Of a DNA stretch of 64,000 nt, positions 33,479-42,464 are shown piece after piece. Source of the stretch: UBA8401 sp041665525 (GTDB lineage Bacteria > Bacteroidota > Ignavibacteria > UBA10030 > UBA8401); contig JBAYIS010000007.1 in the NCBI GenBank assembly GCA_041665525.1, forward strand, positions 69,883 through 133,882, read 5' to 3'. The position numbers were made by a program, and so were the translations under genes. The notes under the pieces were generated by a model. The model ran no database searches, was not told the DNA's origin, and worked only from the letters and a program-made list of their open reading frames with translations. The stretch's first letter is position 1. Each line of letters opens with the position of its first letter.

Positions 33479-35017
33479 ATGACACTACAACTTACCGGCA
33501 ACTCCCTTACCATCACCGCTCTGGCAGAAACAGCTGCAGACTTCAAACAGAAGATCTCTCTTGCGCCCACGGCCATGAAAGCAATGCGGCGCTCCCGATT
33601 ATTGGTGGAACAGTGGCTTTCTAATAACGAAGTAATCTACGGTGTCACAACCGGATTTGGAGAATTCGCCAATGTGCGTATTCCGTTCGATAAGATCGAA
33701 CTGCTGCAAAGGAATCTCATTTTCAGTCATGCCGCCGGTGCCGGAGATCCGCTGCCGTATGATGTGGTCCGTGCTATGATGATCTTGCGTATTAACGCAC
33801 TCGCAAAAGGATTTTCCGGTATCCGTCCAGAAACAGTGGCATTCATCGTAAAATTCTTCAATGCGGGGTTGATCCCGATCGTGCCGTCGAAAGGCTCGGT
33901 CGGTTCCAGCGGTGATCTTGTACAATTAGCACACCTTGTTCTGACAATGATGGGTCATGGAAAGATCTATAACTGCCGGACCGGTAAAATAGAAAATGCG
34001 TCGACGTTGTTGACGAAGAACAAATTAATTCCGCTCCGGCTGACTGCAAAAGAGGGACTTGCTCTGATCAACGGAACTCAGATGATGACGGCCTTTGCTT
34101 CTTTAATCACCCATGAGGCACTGCAATTGATGAAACTCGCGGATATATCCTGTGCGATGAGCGTGGAAGCTTTAAAAGGGACAGATACAGCCTTTGACGA
34201 ACGTATTCATAAACTTCGTCCTTATAAAGGACAATTGGCGTCCGCCGCAAACCTGCGAATGCTCTTACAGAAAAGCGAGATCCGCGAGTCGCACCGTCAT
34301 AACGACGATCGCGTTCAGGACGCCTATTCCCTTCGCTGCGCACCGCAAGTGCATGGGGCGTCGCGCGATGCGCTGGAATATGTCGCTTCCAAAGTAATGA
34401 TCGAAATTAATTCCGCAAACGATAATCCGCTTATCTTCCCGAATGAGAAACAACACCTTGAAGGGGGAAATTTCCACGGTCAACCGATGGCACTGGCGAT
34501 GGATTTTGCTGCTATCGCACTTTCAGAATTAGCAAATATTTCCGAACGGCGAACGGAACGAATGGTGAACGGTGCGTTGAGCAGACTCCCCCGTTTTCTC
34601 ACCCAAAACGGCGGTCTGAATTCTGGATTGATGATTGCACAGTATACAGCCGCATCACTTGTTTCGGAAAACAAAGTTCTTGCGCATCCTGCCAGCGTCG
34701 ATTCCATTCCGACCTCCGCGAATCAGGAGGACCATAATTCCATGGGTTCCATCGCAGCGCAAAAATGCCGGCGCATTTTACGAAATGCACAGACTGTCAT
34801 TGCCATCGAACTGATGACCGCCGCTCAGGGCATCGATTTCCACGCACCGCTTAAATGTGGAAAAGGAACAAGAGTCGCACATCGGATCGTCCGCCGCAGC
34901 ATTGCTCACCTAGACGAAGACAGAATACTGCACGACGATATCCAGCATGCAATCCGGTTGGTTAGGACAAACTCGGTGCTCACCGGAGTGGAAAAAGCGG
35001 TTGGAGTGTTGAAATGA
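33479..35017 (+). CDS. hutH: Histidine ammonia-lyase with Ser-Ser-Gly MIO tripeptide
   Basis: The protein is 512 residues from the ATG at 33479. Aligning by motif with the Pseudomonas enzyme gives Tyr54 ('IYGVTTGFG'), His84 ('FSHAAGAG') and Glu in 'PTSANQEDHNSMG', the residue set that favours histidine over phenylalanine or tyrosine. The prosthetic-group tripeptide, normally Ala-Ser-Gly, reads Ser143-Ser144-Gly145 in 'GSVGSSGDL'. The central serine that forms the methylidene is present, so activity is likely. It deaminates histidine to urocanate. No hutU, hutI or hutF is adjacent. Confidence 0.88.
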   Translation: MTLQLTGNSLTITALAETAADFKQKISLAPTAMKAMRRSRLLVEQWLSNNEVIYGVTTGFGEFANVRIPFDKIELLQRNLIFSHAAGAGDPLPYDVVRAMMILRINALAKGFSGIRPETVAFIVKFFNAGLIPIVPSKGSVGSSGDLVQLAHLVLTMMGHGKIYNCRTGKIENASTLLTKNKLIPLRLTAKEGLALINGTQMMTAFASLITHEALQLMKLADISCAMSVEALKGTDTAFDERIHKLRPYKGQLASAANLRMLLQKSEIRESHRHNDDRVQDAYSLRCAPQVHGASRDALEYVASKVMIEINSANDNPLIFPNEKQHLEGGNFHGQPMALAMDFAAIALSELANISERRTERMVNGALSRLPRFLTQNGGLNSGLMIAQYTAASLVSENKVLAHPASVDSIPTSANQEDHNSMGSIAAQKCRRILRNAQTVIAIELMTAAQGIDFHAPLKCGKGTRVAHRIVRRSIAHLDEDRILHDDIQHAIRLVRTNSVLTGVEKAVGVLK

Positions 35018-35057
35018 ATAGTTCGTACGTAGCCGTATAGCCTGATTATTGAGCGTG

Positions 35058-35256
35058 TCATTCCGTTATGTTTTTAAACGGAATCTGACTGTGCGGCGGG
35101 AGAAAATAATTAGAGAACAATGTCGCTAAGTTGCGGTGAATAATATGATATTTGTCATTGCGAGAAGTGAGGCCAATTGCACCACACTGGTGCAATCTGG
35201 TTCTGCGGGGGCACTATTCCAATACTGATGTCATTCCTGCAACAGTAGGAATCCAT
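35058..35256. repeat. Cluster of three REP-like palindromes, each opening with TGTCATT
   Basis: ATTCCGTT/AACGGAAT (35060-35084), ATTGCACCA/TGGTGCAAT (35176-35196) and ATTCCTGC/GTAGGAAT (near 35232-35251) are hairpins in three separate short segments that each contain TGTCATT. The second is headed by 'GTCATTGCGAG', a motif often seen in dispersed intergenic repeats. The surrounding 35018-35450 region has no other clear gene. Confidence 0.55.
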
Positions 35257-35263
35257 GGTTTAT

Positions 35264-35386
35264 TTAATCAAACAACGCTGTTTTTCCTTTAATCCTCAGT
35301 TTCCGTTTATCAACTCCTGTTCTCTCTCCGATATCTTCTAAAACAATAAGAATGGTTTGTTTTTCTGCAGATGTTAATAATTTCAT
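35264..35386 (-). CDS. Possible 40-residue hypothetical protein
   Basis: The frame from the ATG at 35386 reads MKLLTSAEKQTILIVLEDIG, then a basic stretch (TGVDKRKLRIKGKTALFD) and a stop. AAGGTG lies 11 nt upstream of the ATG. It could be a small protein or a gene fragment; no family is recognised. Confidence 0.3.
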   Translation of the reverse strand: MKLLTSAEKQTILIVLEDIGERTGVDKRKLRIKGKTALFD

Positions 35387-35450
35387 TATGTTTACACCTT
35401 ATGATGCCGACCGAACGTTGGCAATTCACTATTGATACAGACACTATCCC

Positions 35451-36755
35451 TTGGGGACAATTGCATTTTCAGAGGCCTCTAATTATTTTCAGTTTATCAG
35501 TATAAGAGCGAATAATTTATTGAATTTTCTTTCCACACCGCGCAAGCGGACAATTCTTTTTACTCTTTTGTATATGTCCGAAGGAGCGCCGATCGGGTTT
35601 ATCTGGTGGACATTTCCGACAGAACTGAGGTCGTACGGCGTACCGATTGATACGATCACAACACTCACTTCACTTCTTGTCCTACCCTGGGCATTCAAAT
35701 TCCTCTGGGCGCCGCTTATCGATATTTTCCAATCCGAACGATGGAAACTCCGCTCGTGGATCATCGCCAGTCAATTGGTGATGGGCGTCTCTCTTGTTCC
35801 CGCTCTCTTCATCGAAAGTGCGTCACAATTCCCGCTGCTCTTTTCATTTTTCCTTATACACACACTTGCCGCAGCAACTCAGGATGTCTCCATTGATGCT
35901 TTGTGCATTGCCGAGGCTGATCCGGAAGAACGAAGTGTTTTAAACGGCTGGATGCAAACAGGGATGTTGATCGGTCGATCACTCTTTGGAGGATGGGCAA
36001 TTCTATTTTTACAGTTTGTTGAGATGAACACGATTCTCGTTGCACTGATCGGCTTGATTTGGGGAACCACGATTATTCTATTCTTTTCGGAACAACAAAG
36101 TTCGATCGGTAGAATTACGATCAATGATCGTTGGAAAAGGTTTTTGGATGTATTAAAGCATGTCCTTTCGTCACGGACCGCCTAGCTCGGTATGCTCTTC
36201 GCCGTTATCGGCGGAACAGCATACGAAAGTGTCGGCGCAGTCGCCGGACCGTTTTTCGTTGACAATGGGTTTTCGAAAGATCAGATCGGAATTTTCTTTT
36301 CAACATTTTCGATTGCTGCGATGTTTTTTGGCGCTCTGATCGGCGGATATGGCGGAAAATTCTATAGTGTCAAACGTTCCGTCGTTGTTTCTCTTTCGTT
36401 CATTATCAGTATGGTATTTGTTCTGGCAACATATCATGTGTTTCACCACATACCCCGTGATCCGATCTATTTCATGATAATGACAGCGATCTATTTCGGG
36501 ATTGGTCTGTTCACCGCCTCGTCCTATGCACTATTCATGAATATCACCGACACACGGCTTGGTGCGACGCAATTCAGTGCATATATGGGAGGAACGAATA
36601 TTTGCGAATCGTGGAGCGGTTACATTGCGGGAATAATTATCGCAACGGGAGGATATTCGACCGCGTTTTATTCAATGGGAGTGATTTCGCTTCTCTCTCT
36701 TGTTGTGTTATATTTCGTTACCGAAAAGAACAAACCCGATGCCGCATTGGAATAG
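35451..36755 (+). pseudogene. PAT-family (AmpG-like) MFS transporter interrupted by an in-frame TAG
   Basis: Two segments in the same reading frame (35451-36185 and 36192-36755) together encode about 434 residues with twelve transmembrane helices, the normal MFS length. The first holds 'LYMSEGAPIGFIWWTFPTELR' and 'TQDVSIDALCIAE', typical of AmpG/PAT permeases; the second starts 'LGMLFAVIGGTAYESVGAVAG'. They are separated only by TAG at 36183-36185, a single change from TGG (Trp) or CAG (Gln). Options are a nonsense mutation, a sequencing error or read-through. The 5' start is unclear: TTG at 35451 or TTG at 35520. A muropeptide or peptide substrate is likely from the family. Confidence 0.75.
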
Positions 36756-36808
36756 GACTTTAATATCCGTATTTTAAGGAAATTTTTTACCAAAAAAATC
36801 ATTCTGCC

Positions 36809-38044
36809 ATGAATAATCAAATCGAAATCATGTCCCCTGCAGGATCGTGGGAAGCGTTATCATCCGCTATCAAAGCGGGAGCCAATTCTGTTTATTTCGG
36901 TATCGAACAGTTGAATATGCGCGCTAAATCTTCCAACAATTTTACAACGGAAGATTTAGTGAAGATTGCCGAGATCTGCCGGGAGCACAATGTAAAATCA
37001 TACATCACGCTCAACACAATCATGTATGATCACGATCTGCAGCTTATGCGCAGTATTGTGGATGCAGCAAAACAAAGCGGTATTACTGCCATTATCGCCG
37101 CAGATCATGCGGTGTTGATGTATGCGAAAAAGAAAAACATGGAAATACATATTTCCACACAGGCAAATGTGACGAACATTGAAACTGTGGAATTCTTTTC
37201 AACATTTGCCGATGTGATGGTAACAGCGCGCGAACTCTCCCTTTCCCAAGTCGCGGATATTACTCGAGAGATAAAACGACAAAACATATGCGGTCCCTCA
37301 GGCAACCAGATTCAAATCGAAGTATTCGCACACGGCGCATTGTGTATGGCGGTATCGGGGAAATGCTATTTAAGCCTGCACACACATTTTTCTTCCGCCA
37401 ACCGGGGTGCTTGCATACAAAATTGTAGGCGGGATTATATTGTAACGGATAAAGAAACAGGCTATGAGCTGGAAATCGATAATGAATATATCATGTCCGC
37501 AAAAGACCTCTGCACAATCGACTTTCTCGATAAGATTATTGATGCAGGTGTTTCTGTCCTGAAGATTGAAGGACGCGGACGTTCTGCCGATTATGTATAT
37601 ACTTCCACAAAATGTTACAGAGAAGCCGTTGATGCTATTGCCGAAGGAACATATACGCAGGATAAAATTACGAAGTGGAAAGAAGAGCTTACCACTGTCT
37701 ACAACCGCGGATTCTGGGACGGATACTATCTTGGCAGGACGATGGGCGAATGGTCGGATACAGTAGATTCACAAGCAACAAAACGAAAAGTATACGTCGC
37801 CAAAGGAGTGAATTATTTCGTCAAACCAAAAATAGCTCATTTCAAAATGGAAGCGCAGTCTCTTGAAGTTGGAGATGAAATAGTTATCACCGGACCGACG
37901 ACAGGGTACATCCACGCAACAATTAATGAGCTGCACGTGAATGATACACCGGTGCAGCGCGCTGTAAAAGGAGATGAAGTGACATTCCCCCTTCCCGAAA
38001 TAATGCGCCCATCTGACTCTCTTTACAAGCTTGTTTCGCTATAA
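36809..38044 (+). CDS. Peptidase U32-family protein (TrhP/RlhA-like)
   Basis: The protein is 411 residues. 'MSPAGSWEALSSAIKAGANSVYFG' opens the U32 barrel, and 'AHGALCMAVSGKCYLS' with 'NRGACIQNCRRDY' holds the family Cys residues that bind an Fe-S cluster; a C-terminal beta-domain follows. Although named peptidases, members such as TrhP and RlhA hydroxylate tRNA or rRNA bases using prephenate and depend on Fe-S clusters. The next gene encodes a small ferredoxin, which fits a redox-requiring modification enzyme. The exact RNA target is not deducible. Confidence 0.85.
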   Translation: MNNQIEIMSPAGSWEALSSAIKAGANSVYFGIEQLNMRAKSSNNFTTEDLVKIAEICREHNVKSYITLNTIMYDHDLQLMRSIVDAAKQSGITAIIAADHAVLMYAKKKNMEIHISTQANVTNIETVEFFSTFADVMVTARELSLSQVADITREIKRQNICGPSGNQIQIEVFAHGALCMAVSGKCYLSLHTHFSSANRGACIQNCRRDYIVTDKETGYELEIDNEYIMSAKDLCTIDFLDKIIDAGVSVLKIEGRGRSADYVYTSTKCYREAVDAIAEGTYTQDKITKWKEELTTVYNRGFWDGYYLGRTMGEWSDTVDSQATKRKVYVAKGVNYFVKPKIAHFKMEAQSLEVGDEIVITGPTTGYIHATINELHVNDTPVQRAVKGDEVTFPLPEIMRPSDSLYKLVSL

Positions 38045-38047
38045 TTT

Positions 38048-38123
38048 TTCACGCAAAGCCGCAAAGAAATAGCAAATGCTTTTTCGCGATTACCCTTAAA
38101 TATTCTTCGCGTCTTTGCACGAG
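38048..38123. repeat. Imperfect inverted repeat between U32 gene and ferredoxin gene
   Basis: The segment ACGCAAAGCCGCAAAGAA (about 38050-38068) is an imperfect inverted copy of TTCTTCGCGTCTTTGCA (about 38103-38119). Such 'CGCAAAG.CGC.AAGAA' units are common dispersed intergenic palindromes. It probably lies within the transcript joining the two genes. Confidence 0.4.
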
Positions 38124-38129
38124 ATCTCT

Positions 38130-38366
38130 ATGATTCGTATAACTCAATTTCGCAATAAGTGTATCGGCTGCAATGCGTGCGTTGAAGTGGCACCTTATCG
38201 CTGGCGTATTTCAAAAAAAGACGGCAAGAGTGTTTTACTACAGGGAACAGAAAAGAAAGGTGTTTTTTCGGCAATTGTTGCAGACGATGAATATCATGAA
38301 AATACCGTTGCCGCCCGAATGTGTCCGACGAATATCATCAAAGTGGAACATGTAAAAAGAAAATGA
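38130..38366 (+). CDS. Single-cluster [4Fe-4S] ferredoxin
   Basis: The 78-residue protein starts at the ATG at 38130. 'FRNKCIGCNACVEVAP' supplies three cysteines (C-x2-C-x2-C) and 'AARMCPTNIIKVEH' the fourth, giving one [4Fe-4S] cluster. The usual proline directly after the third cysteine is displaced (CVEVAP). It follows the U32 gene and may be its electron donor (inference). Confidence 0.8.
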   Translation: MIRITQFRNKCIGCNACVEVAPYRWRISKKDGKSVLLQGTEKKGVFSAIVADDEYHENTVAARMCPTNIIKVEHVKRK

Positions 38367-38533
38367 ATAACCTCGCGGCTCCGAAGGAGTCCTTAGGACT
38401 AGCGGCGGGGTATTTACTCAATAGAGAAAAAACGAAATACGATTGCTCAATGGATCTATCTGTATAGATTCCATTTTAGATTTCTTCAAATATTTTATCT
38501 ATATTAAAAAGAAATATTTGAAAGAAACACCTT

Positions 38534-39616
38534 ATGAAACTCTCCAAAGACTTCATTCGCACAATCCCCAAAGTCCTTCTCCATGATCACCTCGACGGCG
38601 GTGTCCGGCCACAAACAGTGATCGAACTTGCGAAAGAACAGCACTATTCAAAGCTTCCGACGAATGATCCGGGCGAACTGGACCAGTGGTTTCAGCGCGG
38701 AGCGCAGCGAGGCAGTCTGCCGTTGTTTCTGGAAGGCTTTGAACATACCTGCGGCGTGATGCAAACCGAAGAAGCGCTGGAACGGGTGGCGTACGAAACG
38801 GTCGAAGACATGAAGAAGGATGGTGTTGTCTATTTCGAGACACGCTTCGCACCGATTTTCCATGTCGGGAAAGGATTATCGGTTTCGAGAGTAATAAAAT
38901 CAGTTCTCACGGGACTTGCGCGCGGTAAAAAAGACTTTGGCGTTCATTATGGTGTAATTATTTGCGCCATGCGACACATGGAACCGTCCGTTTCACTTGA
39001 AGTTGCCGAACTTGCAACTGAATTCAGAAATCAGGGCGTGATAGGATTCGATCTTGCCGGTGAAGAAGGCGGCTATCCTCCGAAAAAACATGTGGACGCC
39101 TTCCATTATATCCAGCGGGAAAATTTCAATATCACCATCCACGCAGGCGAAGCATTCGGGAAGGAATCTATCTGGCAGGCCATTCAATGGTGCGGTGCAC
39201 ATCGCATCGGTCACGGCACCCGGTTGATCGAAGATATGCGGGTGAAAGACGGCGAGGTACTTTCCATGGGAACACTTGCACAATTTGTGCTGGATAAACG
39301 CATTCCGATCGAAATCTGTTTGACGAGCAATCTCCACACCGGAGCGGTCCGTTCCATCGAAGAGCATCCATTCCCAATCTATCACAAATATAAATTTCGT
39401 CTTACACTGAACACCGATGACCGGCTGATGAGCGGCATTACACTGACGGACGAATATCATTTGGCACACAGCACGTTCGGTCTGGATCTTGCAGAGCTGG
39501 AAAAGATCACGATCAATGCCATGAAATCTGCCTTTATTCCATACAAAGACCGTATCCGGTTGATTTATGATGTTCTGAAACCGGGATATGCCGAAGCAAA
39601 GAAAAGGATTGCGTAA
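38534..39616 (+). CDS. add: Adenosine deaminase
   Basis: The 360-residue zinc hydrolase shows the metal and substrate motifs 'LLHDHLDGGVRPQT', 'ITIHAGEAFG' (catalytic Glu), 'HRIGHGTRL' and 'LNTDDRLMSG' in order. It converts adenosine or deoxyadenosine to inosine, feeding purine salvage together with hpt and the nucleoside phosphorylase elsewhere in the window. A 6-nt gap to the next gene suggests an operon. Confidence 0.93.
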   Translation: MKLSKDFIRTIPKVLLHDHLDGGVRPQTVIELAKEQHYSKLPTNDPGELDQWFQRGAQRGSLPLFLEGFEHTCGVMQTEEALERVAYETVEDMKKDGVVYFETRFAPIFHVGKGLSVSRVIKSVLTGLARGKKDFGVHYGVIICAMRHMEPSVSLEVAELATEFRNQGVIGFDLAGEEGGYPPKKHVDAFHYIQRENFNITIHAGEAFGKESIWQAIQWCGAHRIGHGTRLIEDMRVKDGEVLSMGTLAQFVLDKRIPIEICLTSNLHTGAVRSIEEHPFPIYHKYKFRLTLNTDDRLMSGITLTDEYHLAHSTFGLDLAELEKITINAMKSAFIPYKDRIRLIYDVLKPGYAEAKKRIA

Positions 39617-39621
39617 CGACG

Positions 39622-40107
39622 ATGGTTCTGTATTTTTTGCGACACGGCCAGGCAGGACATGATTTTCCGACGGACTTTGAACGGGAACTGACAGAAGAAG
39701 GCAAACATGCATCGAAAATTGTCGGAAAATTCTGCTCAGAATTGCATATACACTTGACCCATGCTTTCGCCAGTCCATTGGTCCGGGCACAGCAAACTGC
39801 GCATGCTGTTTTAAAGAAACTTCCTGAAATCACCCTCTCCGAATCAGAACACCTGACGCCTGATGCAGATCCGAGAAATCTATTGGAATTGCTCAGAACA
39901 CTTCCGAACGACAGCAGAGTCCTTCTGGTAACACACGAACCATTCGTCACAGCGTGCATTTCAAAACTCATCAGTGGGTCAGAAGCAACTCATGTGATCA
40001 TGAAAACAACTAGCTTGGCGTGCATCGAAACGCATGGCTCGCTCGTTAAAGGATGCGGCAAATTGCGCTGGCTTCTGACGCCGGACATAATGGAAAAATC
40101 TGTTTAA
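39622..40107 (+). CDS. sixA: SixA-like phosphohistidine phosphatase
   Basis: The histidine-phosphatase-fold protein is 161 residues. 'LYFLRHGQAGHD' has the catalytic RHG, 'SPLVRAQQTAH' the second Arg and 'LLVTHEPFVTACI' the second catalytic His. SixA members dephosphorylate phosphohistidine in signalling or PTS proteins. It starts 5 nt after add. Confidence 0.82.
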   Translation: MVLYFLRHGQAGHDFPTDFERELTEEGKHASKIVGKFCSELHIHLTHAFASPLVRAQQTAHAVLKKLPEITLSESEHLTPDADPRNLLELLRTLPNDSRVLLVTHEPFVTACISKLISGSEATHVIMKTTSLACIETHGSLVKGCGKLRWLLTPDIMEKSV

Positions 40108-40212
40108 AGCAAGTCCCTTCGACCTCTCGCAAAATTTTCCCTTTGGAATTTCCCCCAAATTTCAGTTTCTTATATCCGGTTACCATCACAAAAGGGTTAA
40201 AAAAACACTTCT

Positions 40213-42330
40213 ATGGCAAAACAAAAATCCTCTTCAACACAATTTCTCGTGGAAGGGCTTTCCGCGCTGTCTAAAAATCTTTGGTGGGCGTGGCATCCCA
40301 ATGCACAGTCCATTTTCCGGGAACTCTCCCCGCAATTGTGGGAAAAAACAAATCATAACGCTCCGTGGCTCATGGCGGACATCTCGCATCATGAACTGCT
40401 TGCCCGACTCGGAGACAAAGTCTTCGCCGAAAAAGTGCAGAACGTGTTAAAAGAGTTTGAAGCGTATATGAACAATACAAAAACCTGGGCGGCGGCAAAG
40501 GCGAAAGGAATAAAAAGACCAGTCGCATATTTCAGCGCCGAGTTTGGTCTGCACGAAAGCGTCCGCATCTATTCTGGAGGATTGGGAATCCTTGCCGGTG
40601 ACCATACAAAATCCGCGAGCGATCTCGGCGTACCATTCTACGGCATCTCTCTCTTCTACCGCGAAGGTTATTTCGAGCAGCGGATCAGCGTGGATGGATG
40701 GCAGCACGAGCAATATCTGCAGATCGATATGAATCGCCAGCCGACGGAACTGGTAACGGACAAAAAGGGACATCCTATCGTCTGCTCCGTACAGATCGGA
40801 TTCAGCAAAGTGAATTTTGTCGCCCGCCGGCTCCGTGTTGGACGCAGCACCTTGCTGCTGCTCGATACGAATCTTCCGGAAAATGAAGAACGGTACAGGG
40901 ATATCACTGCCCATGTGTACGGCGGTGACTCCACCACACGCATCGCCCAGGAGATCGTCCTCGGCATTGGCGGCGTGCGTATGCTGCGGGCAATGGGAAT
41001 CACTCCCTCCGTATATCATATGAATGAAGGACATTCTGCATTCTTAACGCTGGAACTGCTGCGGGAACAGATCGCAGAAGGTTTATCAAAAGAAAAAGCG
41101 ATGCAAAATGTCGTTAAGGAATGTATCTTTACCACACATACGCCTGTCCCTGCCGGTCACGACCGGTTCTCCAACGACCTGATGAAATTCGTGTTTGAAC
41201 ATTGCGTGCATCATTACGGAATGACGGTGGATGAATTGATCCATTTCGGCAGAGAGCATGCAGATAATCCTCATGATATTTTCTGCATGACGGTGCTGGC
41301 TATGAAAATGTCCCGTTCTGCAAACGGTGTCAGCGAATTGCATGGCGCTGTCAGCCGGGAAATGTGGAAACCGCTCTATCCTGCCGCAAAGAAGATCGAT
41401 CAAGTTCCGATTGGATCAATCACCAACGGTATCCATGTGGAAAGCTGGGTAGGAGAAAAAACCAATGCGTTTTGGACGGAAAAGCTCGGCAGCGATTGGA
41501 ATAAACATTTTCTCGAACCGAAATTCTGGCAAAAAGCTGTGGATCCAAAAAAGATTTCGGACGAAGAACTCTGGGCACTGCGATATTCACTGCGCCGTCA
41601 GTTGATCGAATTTGCCCGACATCGCCTGCACGAACAGCATTCACGGTACGGCAACGGCACTGCAGCATACGAAAATATCCTGAATCCGGATGCACTCACC
41701 ATCTGTTTTGCACGCCGGTTCGCCACGTACAAACGCGCTCCGTTGATCTTTACTCACTTCGAGAAGATTCTCCATGTTTTCAATACCATGGAAAAACCTG
41801 TGCAAGTGATCTTTGCAGGCAAAGCCCATCCGCGCGATGACGAGGGGAAGAAATTCATCCAAAAGATCGTCGAGATCACCAAACATCCGAATCTCTTTGG
41901 CAAAGTGATCTTCCTGGAAAATTACGACATGAACCTCGCCCGCTATCTCGTCTCCGGTGCTGATGTGTGGCTGAATAATCCGCGACGTCCGTTGGAAGCA
42001 AGCGGCACCAGCGGTCAAAAGGTTGGCATCAACGGTGGAATGAACTGCAGTATTATGGACGGTTGGTGGCGTGAAGGATATGACGGACATAATGGATGGT
42101 CCATCGGCGGCGATGAACAGCCGGCAGACGCCCATGTGCAGGATACTCAGGATTCACAATATCTGTATGAGGTCCTGAGCCATCAGATCATCCCCGAGTT
42201 CTATGATCGCGACGCAAACGGTATCCCGAGGAAATGGATCAAGCGTATGCGTCATGCAATTGCAACACTCGTACCGATGTACAGCACTCACCGCATGGTA
42301 TCGGACTATGTAAAGAAATATTATTTGTAA
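40213..42330 (+). CDS. glgP: Alpha-glucan phosphorylase, short bacterial/archaeal form
   Basis: The protein has 705 residues. An N-terminal DUF3417 segment ('LSKNLWWAWHPNAQSIFREL') and 'AYFSAEFGLHESVRIYSGGLGILAGDH' mark the short-chain phosphorylase type. The PLP-binding lysine lies near residue 603 in 'GTSGQKVGINGG'. It releases glucose 1-phosphate from glycogen or maltodextrins. No other glycogen genes are adjacent. Confidence 0.95.
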   Translation: MAKQKSSSTQFLVEGLSALSKNLWWAWHPNAQSIFRELSPQLWEKTNHNAPWLMADISHHELLARLGDKVFAEKVQNVLKEFEAYMNNTKTWAAAKAKGIKRPVAYFSAEFGLHESVRIYSGGLGILAGDHTKSASDLGVPFYGISLFYREGYFEQRISVDGWQHEQYLQIDMNRQPTELVTDKKGHPIVCSVQIGFSKVNFVARRLRVGRSTLLLLDTNLPENEERYRDITAHVYGGDSTTRIAQEIVLGIGGVRMLRAMGITPSVYHMNEGHSAFLTLELLREQIAEGLSKEKAMQNVVKECIFTTHTPVPAGHDRFSNDLMKFVFEHCVHHYGMTVDELIHFGREHADNPHDIFCMTVLAMKMSRSANGVSELHGAVSREMWKPLYPAAKKIDQVPIGSITNGIHVESWVGEKTNAFWTEKLGSDWNKHFLEPKFWQKAVDPKKISDEELWALRYSLRRQLIEFARHRLHEQHSRYGNGTAAYENILNPDALTICFARRFATYKRAPLIFTHFEKILHVFNTMEKPVQVIFAGKAHPRDDEGKKFIQKIVEITKHPNLFGKVIFLENYDMNLARYLVSGADVWLNNPRRPLEASGTSGQKVGINGGMNCSIMDGWWREGYDGHNGWSIGGDEQPADAHVQDTQDSQYLYEVLSHQIIPEFYDRDANGIPRKWIKRMRHAIATLVPMYSTHRMVSDYVKKYYL

Positions 42331-42353
42331 TTCATAAGATCATGTGCATAAAT

Positions 42354-42388
42354 AAAAAACGCCGGGAAGTGATCCTTCTCGGCGTTTT
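42354..42388. terminator. Bidirectional terminator between glgP and nrdJ
   Basis: A 14-bp stem with one G-U pair (42356-42369 with 42375-42388) has A- and T-runs on its outer flanks, so it can end both converging transcripts. Confidence 0.85.
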
Positions 42389-42464
42389 CATTTCTTCAGC
42401 TCAGTTGTAGATCACCTTCAAGATGCTTTACAACTTTTCTTTCTGAGTCTCTACGGTAAATTAC

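Noticed and set aside
35018..35040. TTCGTACGTAG as a fifth regulon site
   Set aside because: Only the central CGTACG hexamer matches; flanks and promoter spacing are missing.
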